Source of the DNA: Bacteroidota bacterium
GTDB lineage: Bacteria > Bacteroidota > Ignavibacteria > Palsa-1295
Length of the DNA: 64,000 nt
NCBI GenBank assembly: GCA_021324685.1
Contig: JAJPIQ010000005.1
Span: 124,001 to 188,000, forward strand
Reading direction: 5' to 3'
The notes beneath the pieces were generated by a model that saw nothing but the letters and a program-made list of their open reading frames with translations, had not been told where the DNA came from and searched no databases. This document shows positions 46,301 to 54,450 of this stretch, in pieces; positions within the stretch are counted from its first letter, which is position 1; each line of letters opens with the position of its first letter. The position numbers were made by a program, and so were the translations under genes.

Positions 46301-47586
46301 CGCGTACGGTCCGCCTGTTGAACACCAGTGATACCACGCTCCTGGCAAAGAATGTGACGGCGCCGAATAGCCCGTTTTCGGCCACCATCACCACTCCCAT
46401 TTCAGTCGATTCGAATGGCTCGTCCCCGATCCAGGTCGGGTTCATTCCGCAGTCCATCGGTAATTTTAGTTCTATTATGACGGGCGAGGGCGTTCCCTTT
46501 AAATCCGGATTTGGCGACACCGTCGTTCTTACAGGGACCGGCGCCGCGCCGATTCCGCAGCTTTCGGTCGATACGCTCGATTTCGGAACCATTGCGCTCG
46601 GACGGTCGGTCGCGCGGACGTTTACGCTCGCTAATAATGGGAACTGGCCGCTCGCCGTAACGTCCGCACCGGTCGCGGGCACGAACGCCGCGGACTTTAC
46701 CGCGCTCCTTCCGGCCGATACGACGATCGCCGACAGCGAAGCTACGACCTACACCGTGACCTACCGTGCGACCACGCCGCGCCAGCTGACCCCGCGCACC
46801 GGCATGATCACCTGGACGATGGACGACGGTTCCCAGTTTACCCTCTATCTGATCGCCCGCGATGTGCCACCCATCTCCGTAAAGCTCGGCTTTCCGCATG
46901 CCTATTTTGGCCGGCCCGGAGATAAGGTGGCGGCCGAACTCGATCTTCAGAACTTCGTTCCGGACACGGCGAAGATCGATTCGATCGTGGGAACGATCAC
47001 GTACGATCCCTCCATCGTCGATCTCAAACAGTTCGGCGCGGCGGATACCTCGCTCAAACTCCAGTCCATCGAGCAGCCGGGAACCCTCCAGTTCAAGCTG
47101 GCTTCGGACTCCCTGCTGACCCATCCGAAGCCCCTGCTCAACTTCACGTTCCAGTTTCACCTGGACCTCTCGGACGGCGCGAGCACGCCCTTTATCAGCC
47201 TCGACACGCTGCCGGACACGAAGGAAGCCGTCGTGACCGATGCGCGGACGACGATCTTCCTCGATTCGACCTGTGGAACGATTCATTTGATCAGCGACGC
47301 TCCGCCGATCGCGAACTTCGTACGCCAAAACTCACCGAATCCGTTCGGCATTGTGAGCGCGACGACCACAGTCCCGTTCGATGTCGGTACGGATAATACG
47401 ATGGTCACGATCCGCATTCTGGACCCCACGGGCCGCGAGATCCTGCGTCCGGTGGACGCCCAGGCGTTTCAACGCGGCCGTTACGAGGTCTCGATCGACG
47501 CGAATACGCTGCACCCCGGCGTCTATTTCTACGAATTCCGCGCCGGCACGGACGAGCCACAGATGCTGAAAATGGTCGTGGAATAA
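43363..47586 (+). CDS. Giant secreted choice-of-anchor D (ASH) repeat protein with T9SS sorting domain
   Basis: A protein of 1407 residues with a signal peptide (RCILALATFVLLAAANSSANA). At least seven beta-sandwich ASH/choice-of-anchor D modules are marked by the motif (I/L)DFG-x-V-x-x-G: EIDFGLQRVG, SLNFGTLFTG, VIDFGTVKIG, SIDFGTVRVG, WLDFGKVPLQ, TLDFGKVRLG, TLDFGTIALG. A cohesin-like domain follows (FGRPGDKVAAELDLQN). The tail is T9SS type A: NSPNPFGIVSATTTVPFDVG, RILDPTGREILRPVDA and LHPGVYFYEFRAG. The gene is distinctly GC-rich compared with the T9SS genes to its left. It lacks the IgGFc-binding-like head. A surface or secreted structural role is likely, but no ligand can be inferred. Confidence 0.87.
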   Translation: MRLRTIPFPIRTRTHRVRRCILALATFVLLAAANSSANAVWKPWQINTPRDTFYVNAKNHEWTTSNQSVELGVRTIFYFSGTFGIFPWQDSAGFDARYLYSDNAWSNAPFPLANPPSWNGTSYQVYLQVDTNSSDPSSGSGIRINEAGYQADHEYTAIYGGTGDRYAFRIYDRISEDPSYSDYSIATGGVHIHMARFTAGVALEYASLSFPVTNVGERSTLLDSIESYGLDPLNVDSVWISGVRSSDFSFTSQSGNQFVLPTETTNAFAISFAPSIPDSTSIDTLYIRSKNADPAHRIIRIVLVGTGAAPSGAIGPNEIDFGLQRVGVPTSPQYVYIFNSGNAPFVIADTAFLPAGAFCTYSHVPDTIGAESKGIPGRGQFSFSFTPRAATSYSTIAQLKTNQGVTQILLTGQGAMPDFRMTDSSLNFGTLFTGNDTVLYDTVRNVGNWTAHVTLAQMGCQNPQFFSFSPPDQDFYLAAGASRIYAITFRPGTTTHATLRACLTFYFDDATAPKSIDLVGIEKQREIKYDDSVIDFGTVKIGNKGFDTLGVMNSSGYSATFTDALATNNPVLEFAASHRIDSGWFRAGRDSVPLVFQPVFHGPASAELYLHANGQDDSVRLIGFGAVTAPVFTPDSIYYQACKVTTQNYGSTVLSDTGDYPLYICNLQIVGPDAGEFSLYPLQHPLPDTVRAGGLDKRTFGVNFTTNVLTGQDHTATLIVEYCDGSSDSVHLRAKEADQYIQFCSQSIDFGTVRVGRTADSNACFWNNALIAFPDSSVWITPAGGVFSVAQDSLMVPANARAFDLVTFRPNHRGLFTGYLHSKGEYFKDDSIPVTGIGVQSVAALSYHWLDFGKVPLQVSSLGQALWLKDSGDFPLVANVQKINDPYQEFTVTLDTGTSVVPVDPTAQAKVGIGDSVVFSITFTPQRQALPDHESELVFTYDNGSSDTVHLVGRDRSDYLAFDRDTLDFGKVRLGTTPPSRTVRLLNTSDTTLLAKNVTAPNSPFSATITTPISVDSNGSSPIQVGFIPQSIGNFSSIMTGEGVPFKSGFGDTVVLTGTGAAPIPQLSVDTLDFGTIALGRSVARTFTLANNGNWPLAVTSAPVAGTNAADFTALLPADTTIADSEATTYTVTYRATTPRQLTPRTGMITWTMDDGSQFTLYLIARDVPPISVKLGFPHAYFGRPGDKVAAELDLQNFVPDTAKIDSIVGTITYDPSIVDLKQFGAADTSLKLQSIEQPGTLQFKLASDSLLTHPKPLLNFTFQFHLDLSDGASTPFISLDTLPDTKEAVVTDARTTIFLDSTCGTIHLISDAPPIANFVRQNSPNPFGIVSATTTVPFDVGTDNTMVTIRILDPTGREILRPVDAQAFQRGRYEVSIDANTLHPGVYFYEFRAGTDEPQMLKMVVE

Positions 47587-48140
47587 GGCGGCAAGCGCCA
47601 CCATTGATGTATTTCATCGACTAGCCTGCCCTCGACCGATCGAGGGCAGGAATACGGCCCTTAAACGTTTATAAAGTTTCAATCGCCCACAAGGGCAAAC
47701 GGTTGTCAGCTCTTCCCTGGCGAAGGTACAGCATTCCTTTTTGCACCCTTGGAAGGAATTCGTATATCTTCGGCAATTTCATTTGGATTTCCGACAATGT
47801 TTTGCGATAGACATCGAACTCGATGACGGCTATTTCCAACCTCGAAATATTTTATTGATGCCTGATATTTTCATCGGCCGTGAGAAAAATATCGCTAATC
47901 CATCCCGACGATTTCCCTGAATGAAATTGTTGCATGATGAGTGTGTTCCGGAGGATTGGAAGGAATGTAGCACGGAACATGAGGTCGTATCGATTGCCGA
48001 AATGGGGTGAAAGGGAATTAAAAATGCCGAATGCGCCAAGCCGTTCAGGCCGAAGTTGGCACGGAATGGTTTCCTTCAGGTCACTCCGATTTCCCAGCTC
48101 CCATGGGCACGAATGCAATAAATTCCCATGTTCCACTTGT
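47587..48140. other. Gene-free region (554 bases) before the Asp-box gene
   Basis: No gene is called here. Base composition drops from GC-rich to AT-richer within it. The second half (about 47930-48130) stays open in one frame on each strand (plus: in frame with the downstream gene; minus: 48325 to 47852), without a recognisable product or plausible signal. GGAACATG, GGCACGGAATGG and CCCATG-like words recur there. It may hold a non-coding repeat or the promoter of the next gene. Confidence 0.45.
47625..47650 (+). other. Strong hairpin after the ASH-repeat gene
   Basis: CCTGCCCTCGA (47625-47635) and TCGAGGGCAGG (47640-47650) form a perfect 11-bp stem with a 4-nt loop, 38 bases past the stop codon. 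No T-run follows on either strand. It could block 3' exonucleases or act as a factor-assisted terminator. Confidence 0.6.
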
Positions 48141-50198
48141 ATGAACCGCTTCTTCATGCTTCTTTTTTTTGCATTGCTCGCCGCCGTTCCGACGGCTGAG
48201 GGGCAGTGGGAGAAAGTGAATGGACCGAATGGTGGCAATGTATTGAACCTTACTTCGAGTGGAGCGGGCCTTTTTGCACAAATTATCTCTGGTAGCTCTG
48301 GTGAAGTCTTTATCTCAACTGACACTGGAACGAATTGGAATTCCTTCAGACTTCGGAGTAGAGTTGTTCAAAACGTTGGTGGATGCGGGCCATACCTTTT
48401 CGCATGGACTCAGGATACTTTTTATGTTTCTACAAACAGTGGCAAAACATGGATTGAGGATAGCAACTGGATTGACTCTAAACATTACTACTTAAATCTT
48501 TTTGCACAGGTCGGTTCGAACCTTTATGCTGCTGGAGGCGGTATTTTTCAATCCTCTGACGGCGGACTTACCTGGACAGCTTTGAACAGCAACTTACCAA
48601 ATTGTTATATAAATGGACTTACCGCGTGTAACAATAACCTTTACACTTTGCTTGCTGCTGATAGTGGTCTTTTCCGTTCAACCAACAATGGGAAAAGCTG
48701 GACAGAAGCAGATCGTGGCTTACCGTACGATACAAACGTTCATGGCTATACTGCACTACATTCCATTGCGACAATTGGCACAAGTCTATTTGTCGGAACT
48801 AACAGCGGTGTGTATCGCTCAACCGATAGCGGGAACACTTGGAATAAGGTCAATATGGTCACTCCGCTTAATGTCTGGGCACTGACGGCAGATGGCACAA
48901 AACTCTATGCGGCTACCCTCAGTCAGGGAGTTTTTCTTTCTATTGATAGTGGAATAAGCTGGACTCAACATGGTCAAGGAGAAACGTTGAATGAACAATA
49001 CAACTACTATAACTTGATTACCGTCGTCGGTTCTGAAATATTTGTGGCGTCCGCAGATGGGATTTATCGTTCAAACGACACAAGTGGAGTTGGAACTTTA
49101 GTTGGATTGCCGTGTTTAGGAATTTCTTCCTTTTCTGCGAATGGTAACAATCTATATGCTGATGGGTTTGTCTCGACAGATGAAGGATTGAATTGGAGTT
49201 TAAATCAAAATACTTTATCGAGTACATCAAACTTGCCGAACACTCTGAAATATCCTTTTTTGGTTAGAATGGGAAAATACTTGTTCGTATCCACCTCGAG
49301 GTTTGCTTTCGGTGAAGCGGATACTGATGTGTTTCGATCTTCCGATAACGGAAAAACATGGTACGTTGACTTCGAAGGACTTCGTCCCGTTGTATATGGC
49401 ACGCTTGCACGGCTGACAGGTAATAGATTGATATATGCCGGCAGCTCGGATGATAATCACTTTGCTTGCTTTGAGACCGACGATTTTGGTATAAGCTGGA
49501 ATGCTGTGGATTCCACTTCCATATTTTGTTGTGGCAATAGTAATGGGCCGTTTCTCCCTAAAGACATTTGCTGCCCGGTTCCGGCTACAGCGGCGCAGAT
49601 TGGCACTGTACTAATTGGCATAGATAGTGGCATGCTCTTTCGCTCCTCAGACGATGGATCCACATGGGGAGTTCTTGACAGTTCCATAGTGAATGACTCT
49701 GTAACAAGCGCAGCCGCGCTCGATAATAATCTTTTTGCTTGCACAAAGGGTGGGAATCTATTTGTCTCTGCCGACACCGGTGTGTCATGGAAGCAAATCA
49801 ATAATGGACTTATCGATAGCACAATCTCGTTTGTTTCTGTCACTGGTGAGTTTATATTCGCTGCAAACACCAACGATAGTTTCTGGCGGCGGCCTCTATC
49901 GGATTTTGGAATTGCGATAGTTAGTAATCAACTTCAGCCCAAAGAACCCTTAAGAACCTTCCCAAACCCCTTCTCTTCCAACACCCAAATCTCCTTCACT
50001 GCACCCGAATCCGGCTACGCCGAAATCTCCATCGTAAATTCATTCGGCGCGGAAGTGGCGCGGATCTATTCGGGAGAACTGGCTGCCGGGAATCATTCCT
50101 TCGCATTCGATGGCAGCGATCTCACGCCGGGGAATTACTGGTGCGTGGTGCGGATGAATGGTCAGGTGCAAACGTTGCCTTTGGCGCTTTTGCGGTAA
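48141..50198 (+). CDS. Secreted Asp-box (BNR/sortilin-like) propeller protein with T9SS sorting domain
   Basis: A 685-residue protein. I placed the start at MNRFFMLLFFALLAAVPTAEGQ, a signal peptide; the frame stays open 69 codons upstream but without sense. About eleven Asp-box repeats of the form (F/Y)-x-S-x-D-x-G-x-(T/S)-W are visible (FISTDTGTNW, FQSSDGGLTW, YRSTDSGNTW, FRSSDNGKTW, FVSADTGVSW and others), enough for one or two beta-propellers. The last 85 residues are T9SS type A (FPNPFSSNTQISFTAP, IVNSFGAEVARIYSGE, TPGNYWCVVRMNG). The propeller-coding part is much AT-richer than its neighbours, while the sorting-domain part returns to local composition. Acquisition or domain swapping is likely. 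Function unknown. Confidence 0.84.
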   Translation: MNRFFMLLFFALLAAVPTAEGQWEKVNGPNGGNVLNLTSSGAGLFAQIISGSSGEVFISTDTGTNWNSFRLRSRVVQNVGGCGPYLFAWTQDTFYVSTNSGKTWIEDSNWIDSKHYYLNLFAQVGSNLYAAGGGIFQSSDGGLTWTALNSNLPNCYINGLTACNNNLYTLLAADSGLFRSTNNGKSWTEADRGLPYDTNVHGYTALHSIATIGTSLFVGTNSGVYRSTDSGNTWNKVNMVTPLNVWALTADGTKLYAATLSQGVFLSIDSGISWTQHGQGETLNEQYNYYNLITVVGSEIFVASADGIYRSNDTSGVGTLVGLPCLGISSFSANGNNLYADGFVSTDEGLNWSLNQNTLSSTSNLPNTLKYPFLVRMGKYLFVSTSRFAFGEADTDVFRSSDNGKTWYVDFEGLRPVVYGTLARLTGNRLIYAGSSDDNHFACFETDDFGISWNAVDSTSIFCCGNSNGPFLPKDICCPVPATAAQIGTVLIGIDSGMLFRSSDDGSTWGVLDSSIVNDSVTSAAALDNNLFACTKGGNLFVSADTGVSWKQINNGLIDSTISFVSVTGEFIFAANTNDSFWRRPLSDFGIAIVSNQLQPKEPLRTFPNPFSSNTQISFTAPESGYAEISIVNSFGAEVARIYSGELAAGNHSFAFDGSDLTPGNYWCVVRMNGQVQTLPLALLR

Positions 50199-50228
50199 AG
50201 CCTCATTCAGTAATGTTATGAGAACTGG

Positions 50229-50248
50229 ATTCCCGCTTTCGCGGGAAT
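50229..50248. repeat. dRS3-like 20-bp palindrome (ATTCCC-N8-GGGAAT)
   Basis: The perfect palindrome has outer hexamers ATTCCC and GGGAAT around GCTTTCGC, giving an 8-bp stem with a 4-nt loop. The pattern equals the neisserial dRS3 repeat consensus and the widespread intergenic repeat whose translation gives peptides like SRESGNP. It lies between convergent genes, so it could also act as a hairpin terminator. Confidence 0.75.
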
Positions 50249-50292
50249 AACAGATTGAAGTTGTGTCATACGCTTCTGAGGATCCCATAGTA

Positions 50293-50323
50293 ATCCTGGG
50301 AATCCGCATCATCCGCGTAATCC
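50293..50323 (-). repeat. Degenerate GGAT nonamer array (copy 1)
   Basis: Read on the minus strand, GGAT recurs every 9 bases (unit starts 50323, 50314, 50305, 50296; units GGATTACGC, GGATGATGC, GGATTCCCA, GGATT...). It is preceded by GGAACCTGAACCT, which contains the topA stop codon. The same array with an identical first unit occurs at 62926-62956. Confidence 0.7.
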
Positions 50324-50327
50324 AGGT

Positions 50328-52670
50328 TCAGGTTCCCGCCATCTCATTCAGCTCCGGCGTGAATTCCTTCTTGCAGTTCGGGCATTTGAGGAATTCGCCG
50401 CGGTCGCGGACCCATTTCGTGGCGAGCCAGTTGTTGTTGCAGCTCGGGCAGTTGGTGTTGACCGGCTTATCGTTCGAGATAAAATCGCAATCGGGGTAGC
50501 GCGTGCATCCCCAGAACTTTCGCTTGCCTTTTCCGCCGCGCCGCTCGGCAATGTCTCCCACGAGGCACTTGGGGCATTTAATTCCCGTCGGCATTTGTCG
50601 CGTAAAACGGCACTTGGGGTACCGCGAACAGCCAATGAATTTGCCATAGCGGCTCGAGCGGACCAGCAATTCGCCTTCGTGGCATTCGGGGCACGCCTCG
50701 CCGGTCTTTTCGGGCGCGGGTTTGCCTTCGTTCTTGAGCGACGTCTTCTTGCCGCAGTCCGGACAATCGAGATACATCCCAAACCAGCCCGATTTTACTT
50801 CGGTGTTCTTCGAGCCGCAGGCGGGACACGGACGAACGGGAAGTTCCTCCACCAACCGCTCCTCGACTTTATCGAGCACCTCTTTGAACGGCAAATAAAA
50901 ATCGGTCATCACCGATTCGTAGCTCCGCTCGCGCGCCGCGATGGTATCGAGCTCCTCTTCCATTCGTACCGTGAAATCGACGTTGAAGATTTCCGGGAAG
51001 GATTTTACCAGGATGCGGTTCACTTCGATGCCCAGCGTGGTCGGATAGAGCCGGCGCTCTTCCTGCTCCACGTACGCGCGCTCCTGGATCGTTCCCACGA
51101 TCGAGGCGTAGGTCGAAGGCCGCCCGATGCCGAGCGATTCCAATTCTTTGACGAGCGTACTTTCGGAGAATCGCGGCGGCGGCTTCGTGGCGCTCTGCGC
51201 CAGATCGACCTCCTCGATATTCGCCTGCTGGCCTTCTTTGATGCCATTCGGTAATCGGGTCGCGCGGCCATCGGCGGCAGCCGTGGCATCGTCGGAAATC
51301 TTTGCCGGAGCGTCATCGACGTCGTCCATGACCTGCATATAGCCGTTGAACGTCACGACCGATCCGGAAGCGCGGAAGCGGTATCTACTCCCCTCGTGTT
51401 CCTGCGATTCGATCTCGACCGTGGTCTGGTCCATGAGCGCCGGGGCCATCTGGCTCGAAATAAATCGCTCCCAGATCAACTCGTACAACTGATAGAGCGC
51501 CTTGTCCTGGGCTTCCAAAAAGCGTCGCACGCTTTTGGGGTCGCGCATCGCGGAGGTCGGGCGGATCGCCTCATGCGCTTCCTGCGCGTTCTTTCCCTGC
51601 TTTGCTTTTCGTTCCTCGCCGAGGTAGCGCGCGCCGTAACTTTTTTCGATATACGCCAGCGCTTCGTTCCGGGCTTCGGGGGCGATACGGGTGGAATCCG
51701 TTCGCATGTAGGTGATGAGCCCGGTCAACCCTTCGTCGCCCAATTCCACGCCTTCATAGAGCTTTTGCGCAAGGCCCATGGTCTTGCGGGGATTGAACCG
51801 GAGCTTGCTCGATGCCGCGGCCTGAAGGGAACTGGTGATGAAGGGGTGCGGCGGGTTCTTTTTTACTTCCCGCTTTGCGAGCGAAACGATCTTGTAGGTC
51901 TTTTGCCGTGCATCGCTCGCATAGCCGCGGGCGGTCGGTTCGTTGCCGATAAACGTTTTCTTCTCGTCCTCGGAAAGGTCCTGCGCGCTGCCTTCGGGAT
52001 TCCGAATTTCGCTCCCATCGACCGAAATAAGCCGAGCGTGGATTGGGAACTCCGTGGACTCGGTCGTGAACTCCGCCCACAGGTTCCAATACTCGATCGG
52101 CTGGAACCGCTGGATCGCTTCCTCCCGCTCACAGATGAGGCGCAACGCGACCGACTGGACGCGCCCCGCCGAAAGCGCCTCCGCGCTCTTGCCGATAAAT
52201 GCTTTCCACAAGATCGGCGAGACCTGGTAGCCGATGATGCGGTCCATGACGCGGCGCGCCTGCTGGGCATCGAAGAGTGCGCGATCGACATCGCGCGGGT
52301 GCTTCATCGCTTCCGTAATGCCCGCTTTGGTGATCTCAGAGAACAGGACCCGTTTGATCTTCGAATTTTTGTCCGATACGATGCCGGCCAGGTGATAAGC
52401 GATGGCCTCGCCTTCGCGGTCAGGATCGGTCGCGAGGAAGACCTCTTTTGCGGTGCCGGCGAGCTTTTTCAACCGGTCGATGATGTCCTTTTTGCCTTTA
52501 ACGGTCGTATAGGAGGGTGTAAATCCCTGCTCGAGGTCTACCCCGAGCTTCGACTTGGGCAAATCCTTGATGTGACCGACCGAGGCTTCGACAATGTAGC
52601 CGGAGCCTAGATATTTATTGATGGTCTTCGCCTTGGCGGGCGATTCGACAATAACGAGCGACTTAGCCAA
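50328..52670 (-). CDS. topA: DNA topoisomerase I (type IA)
   Basis: A 780-residue enzyme relaxing negative supercoils by single-strand passage. The Toprim domain starts at residue 2 (SLVIVESPAKAKTI) and carries the acidic triad TDPDREGE (D82, D84, E86). The nucleophile is Y321 in GLITYMRTDSTRI. The C-terminus has four Cys4 zinc ribbons (CPACGSKN..., CPECHEGELL..., CPKCLVGDIA..., CPSCNNNWLA...). The TTG start (52670-52668) gives MAKSLVIVES, the exact family N-terminus, so a rare start codon is used. An alternative ATG would truncate Toprim. The stop codon lies at the edge of a repeat array. Confidence 0.97.
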   Translation of the reverse strand: MAKSLVIVESPAKAKTINKYLGSGYIVEASVGHIKDLPKSKLGVDLEQGFTPSYTTVKGKKDIIDRLKKLAGTAKEVFLATDPDREGEAIAYHLAGIVSDKNSKIKRVLFSEITKAGITEAMKHPRDVDRALFDAQQARRVMDRIIGYQVSPILWKAFIGKSAEALSAGRVQSVALRLICEREEAIQRFQPIEYWNLWAEFTTESTEFPIHARLISVDGSEIRNPEGSAQDLSEDEKKTFIGNEPTARGYASDARQKTYKIVSLAKREVKKNPPHPFITSSLQAAASSKLRFNPRKTMGLAQKLYEGVELGDEGLTGLITYMRTDSTRIAPEARNEALAYIEKSYGARYLGEERKAKQGKNAQEAHEAIRPTSAMRDPKSVRRFLEAQDKALYQLYELIWERFISSQMAPALMDQTTVEIESQEHEGSRYRFRASGSVVTFNGYMQVMDDVDDAPAKISDDATAAADGRATRLPNGIKEGQQANIEEVDLAQSATKPPPRFSESTLVKELESLGIGRPSTYASIVGTIQERAYVEQEERRLYPTTLGIEVNRILVKSFPEIFNVDFTVRMEEELDTIAARERSYESVMTDFYLPFKEVLDKVEERLVEELPVRPCPACGSKNTEVKSGWFGMYLDCPDCGKKTSLKNEGKPAPEKTGEACPECHEGELLVRSSRYGKFIGCSRYPKCRFTRQMPTGIKCPKCLVGDIAERRGGKGKRKFWGCTRYPDCDFISNDKPVNTNCPSCNNNWLATKWVRDRGEFLKCPNCKKEFTPELNEMAGT

Positions 52671-52829
52671 TACTTTTCTTTCAGATGATGAGTGGGCCGT
52701 TAAGACGCGGCGAACATAAGACTAACAAGAGAGGATTCCTGAGCCTCAAAACGCCAGGCTTGTGACATTCCGGAAAAGAAATCCTGTTTGCGCACAAAAA
52801 CAGCCTACCACCGCCGTATTTTTGTGACT

Positions 52830-54404
52830 GTGATAATATTAGATGGCAATTCGCTAACGATTCCGGACGTTTCCCGCGTCGCCCGGGGCGAAGAACGAGA
52901 AGTTCATATTCCAGAACAAGCGAAAGCACGCATCGCCCGTTCCCGCGAGCTGGTGGACCACTGGGTCGAAGCGGGCGAAGTGATCTACGGCGTAACCACG
53001 GGATTTGGCGAGTTCGCCAATGTGACGATCCCCAAAAACGACCTCCTCCGGCTTCAGCAGAACCTTATTCGGTCCCATGCGGCCGGCGTCGGCGAACCGC
53101 TCACGCCAGAAGTCGTACGGGCCATGCTTTTGCTCCGCGCAAACGCGCTTGCGAAGGGTTTTTCCGGAGTGCGACTTGCCGTCATCGAACAACTACTCGC
53201 ATTTCTCAAGAACGATATTCTTCCTATCATCCCCTCTCGTGGAAGCGTCGGTTCCTCGGGCGATCTTGCGCCGCTCGCGCACCTGGCCCTGGCGCTTACA
53301 GGAGAAGGAAATGTGCTGCAAACCGAATCTTACGGAACAGGGCCACAAATTAGAATGCGTCCCACCGGCGAAGCATTGAAGCAAGCCGGTATCGCTCCGC
53401 TTGTTTTAGAAGCCAAAGAGGGACTTGCCCTCATCAACGGGACGCAAATGATGGCGGCAATCGGCTGCCTTGCGCTCGATCGGGCGAAGCAACTCGCCGA
53501 TCTGGCGGATATTGCCGGCGCGATGTCCTTCGAAGCGCTACGAGCGACCGACCGCGCGTTCGATCCGCGCATTCACGCCGCACGCGCTCATGCCGGGCAA
53601 CGGTTCGTCGCCGAACGAATGCTGCAGCTTACAGCCGGGAGCGAAATTCGCCGTTCACATGCGGAAAACGATCCTCGCGTCCAGGACGCCTATTCGGTCC
53701 GCTGTATCCCCCAGGTCCATGGCGCGGTGCGCGATACCATCGCATTCGTCGAACGGACGCTTTCGATCGAAATCAACTCCGCAACGGATAACCCGCTGAT
53801 TTTTGCGATCGAAGATTCAACGCCCCGCACCCCGCACTCCGCACTCGACACGCATCTCGAAGGCGGCAACTTCCACGGCGAGCCGATCGCGCTCGCGCTT
53901 GATTATCTCGCGATCGCACTTTCGGAACTCGCTTCGATCTCCGAGCGCCGTACGGAACGGATGGTCAACGGCGCGCTCTCGAACGGACTTCCGCGATTCC
54001 TGACAAAGCATGGCGGACTGAACTCCGGCTATATGATCGCCCAGTACACCGCCGCCGCGCTCGTAAGTGAGAACAAAGTCCTCGCGCATCCCGCGAGCGT
54101 CGATTCGATTCCCACCAGTGCGAATATGGAGGACCACAATTCAATGGGATCCATTTCCGCGCTCAAGCTGCAAACGGTGGTAAAGAACGTCGAGACCGTA
54201 CTCGCCATCGAACTGCTCTCCGCCGCGCAGGGCATCGACTTTCTCGCGCCGCTCACACCCGGCCGCGGCACCGCAAAAGCGCACGAGCTTGTCCGACGCC
54301 GTGTCCCGCATCTGGAAGAAGACCGTATGGTCTCCGAGGATATTGCGAGGATGCTCGAAATGGGATTTGATAGCCTCATTAAGGAAGTGTGGCGCATGCT
54401 TTAG
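52830..54404 (+). CDS. hutH: Histidine ammonia-lyase
   Basis: A protein of 524 residues that deaminates L-histidine to urocanate. GTG at 52830 gives MIILDGNSLTIPDV, aligning with family N-termini; GTG at 52824 or ATG at 52788 are alternatives. YGVTTGFGEFAN holds the catalytic Tyr. RSHAAGVGE carries the Ser-His pair typical of histidine- rather than Phe/Tyr-specific lyases, and HPASVDSIPTSANMEDH keeps the Glu that acts in HutH (usually Q-E-D-H; here M-E-D-H). The MIO-forming triad, normally Ala-Ser-Gly, reads Ser-Ser-Gly in GSVGSSGDLAPLAH. No other hut genes are visible nearby. It converges on the SDR gene. Confidence 0.92.
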   Translation: MIILDGNSLTIPDVSRVARGEEREVHIPEQAKARIARSRELVDHWVEAGEVIYGVTTGFGEFANVTIPKNDLLRLQQNLIRSHAAGVGEPLTPEVVRAMLLLRANALAKGFSGVRLAVIEQLLAFLKNDILPIIPSRGSVGSSGDLAPLAHLALALTGEGNVLQTESYGTGPQIRMRPTGEALKQAGIAPLVLEAKEGLALINGTQMMAAIGCLALDRAKQLADLADIAGAMSFEALRATDRAFDPRIHAARAHAGQRFVAERMLQLTAGSEIRRSHAENDPRVQDAYSVRCIPQVHGAVRDTIAFVERTLSIEINSATDNPLIFAIEDSTPRTPHSALDTHLEGGNFHGEPIALALDYLAIALSELASISERRTERMVNGALSNGLPRFLTKHGGLNSGYMIAQYTAAALVSENKVLAHPASVDSIPTSANMEDHNSMGSISALKLQTVVKNVETVLAIELLSAAQGIDFLAPLTPGRGTAKAHELVRRRVPHLEEDRMVSEDIARMLEMGFDSLIKEVWRML

Positions 54405-54414
54405 CTTGCGCCAC
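54389..54414. other. Hairpin spanning the hutH stop codon
   Basis: GTGGCGCA (54389-54396) and TGCGCCAC (54407-54414) form a perfect 8-bp stem whose 10-nt loop holds the first two bases or so of the hutH stop region (TAG at 54402-54404). It lies between convergent genes, so it may serve as a bidirectional terminator, but T-runs are poor on both strands. Confidence 0.45.
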
Positions 54415-54450
54415 GGGACAACCTAAAGGACGTCCCTCATTATAAAGTAC

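Noticed and set aside
44023-47328. Long open frames on the minus strand opposite the ASH-repeat gene (44023-45165 and 46402-47328)
   Set aside because: The plus-strand gene has coherent repeats, a signal peptide and a sorting domain. The antisense frames are Arg/Asp-rich translations expected from GC-rich codon bias and show no family features.
51396-52610. 404-codon plus-strand frame antisense to topA, and a 581-codon minus-strand frame over alkD/mutS (56901-58646)
   Set aside because: Both are opposite certain genes with catalytic motifs, and both are rich in Arg, Phe and His in shadow-like patterns.
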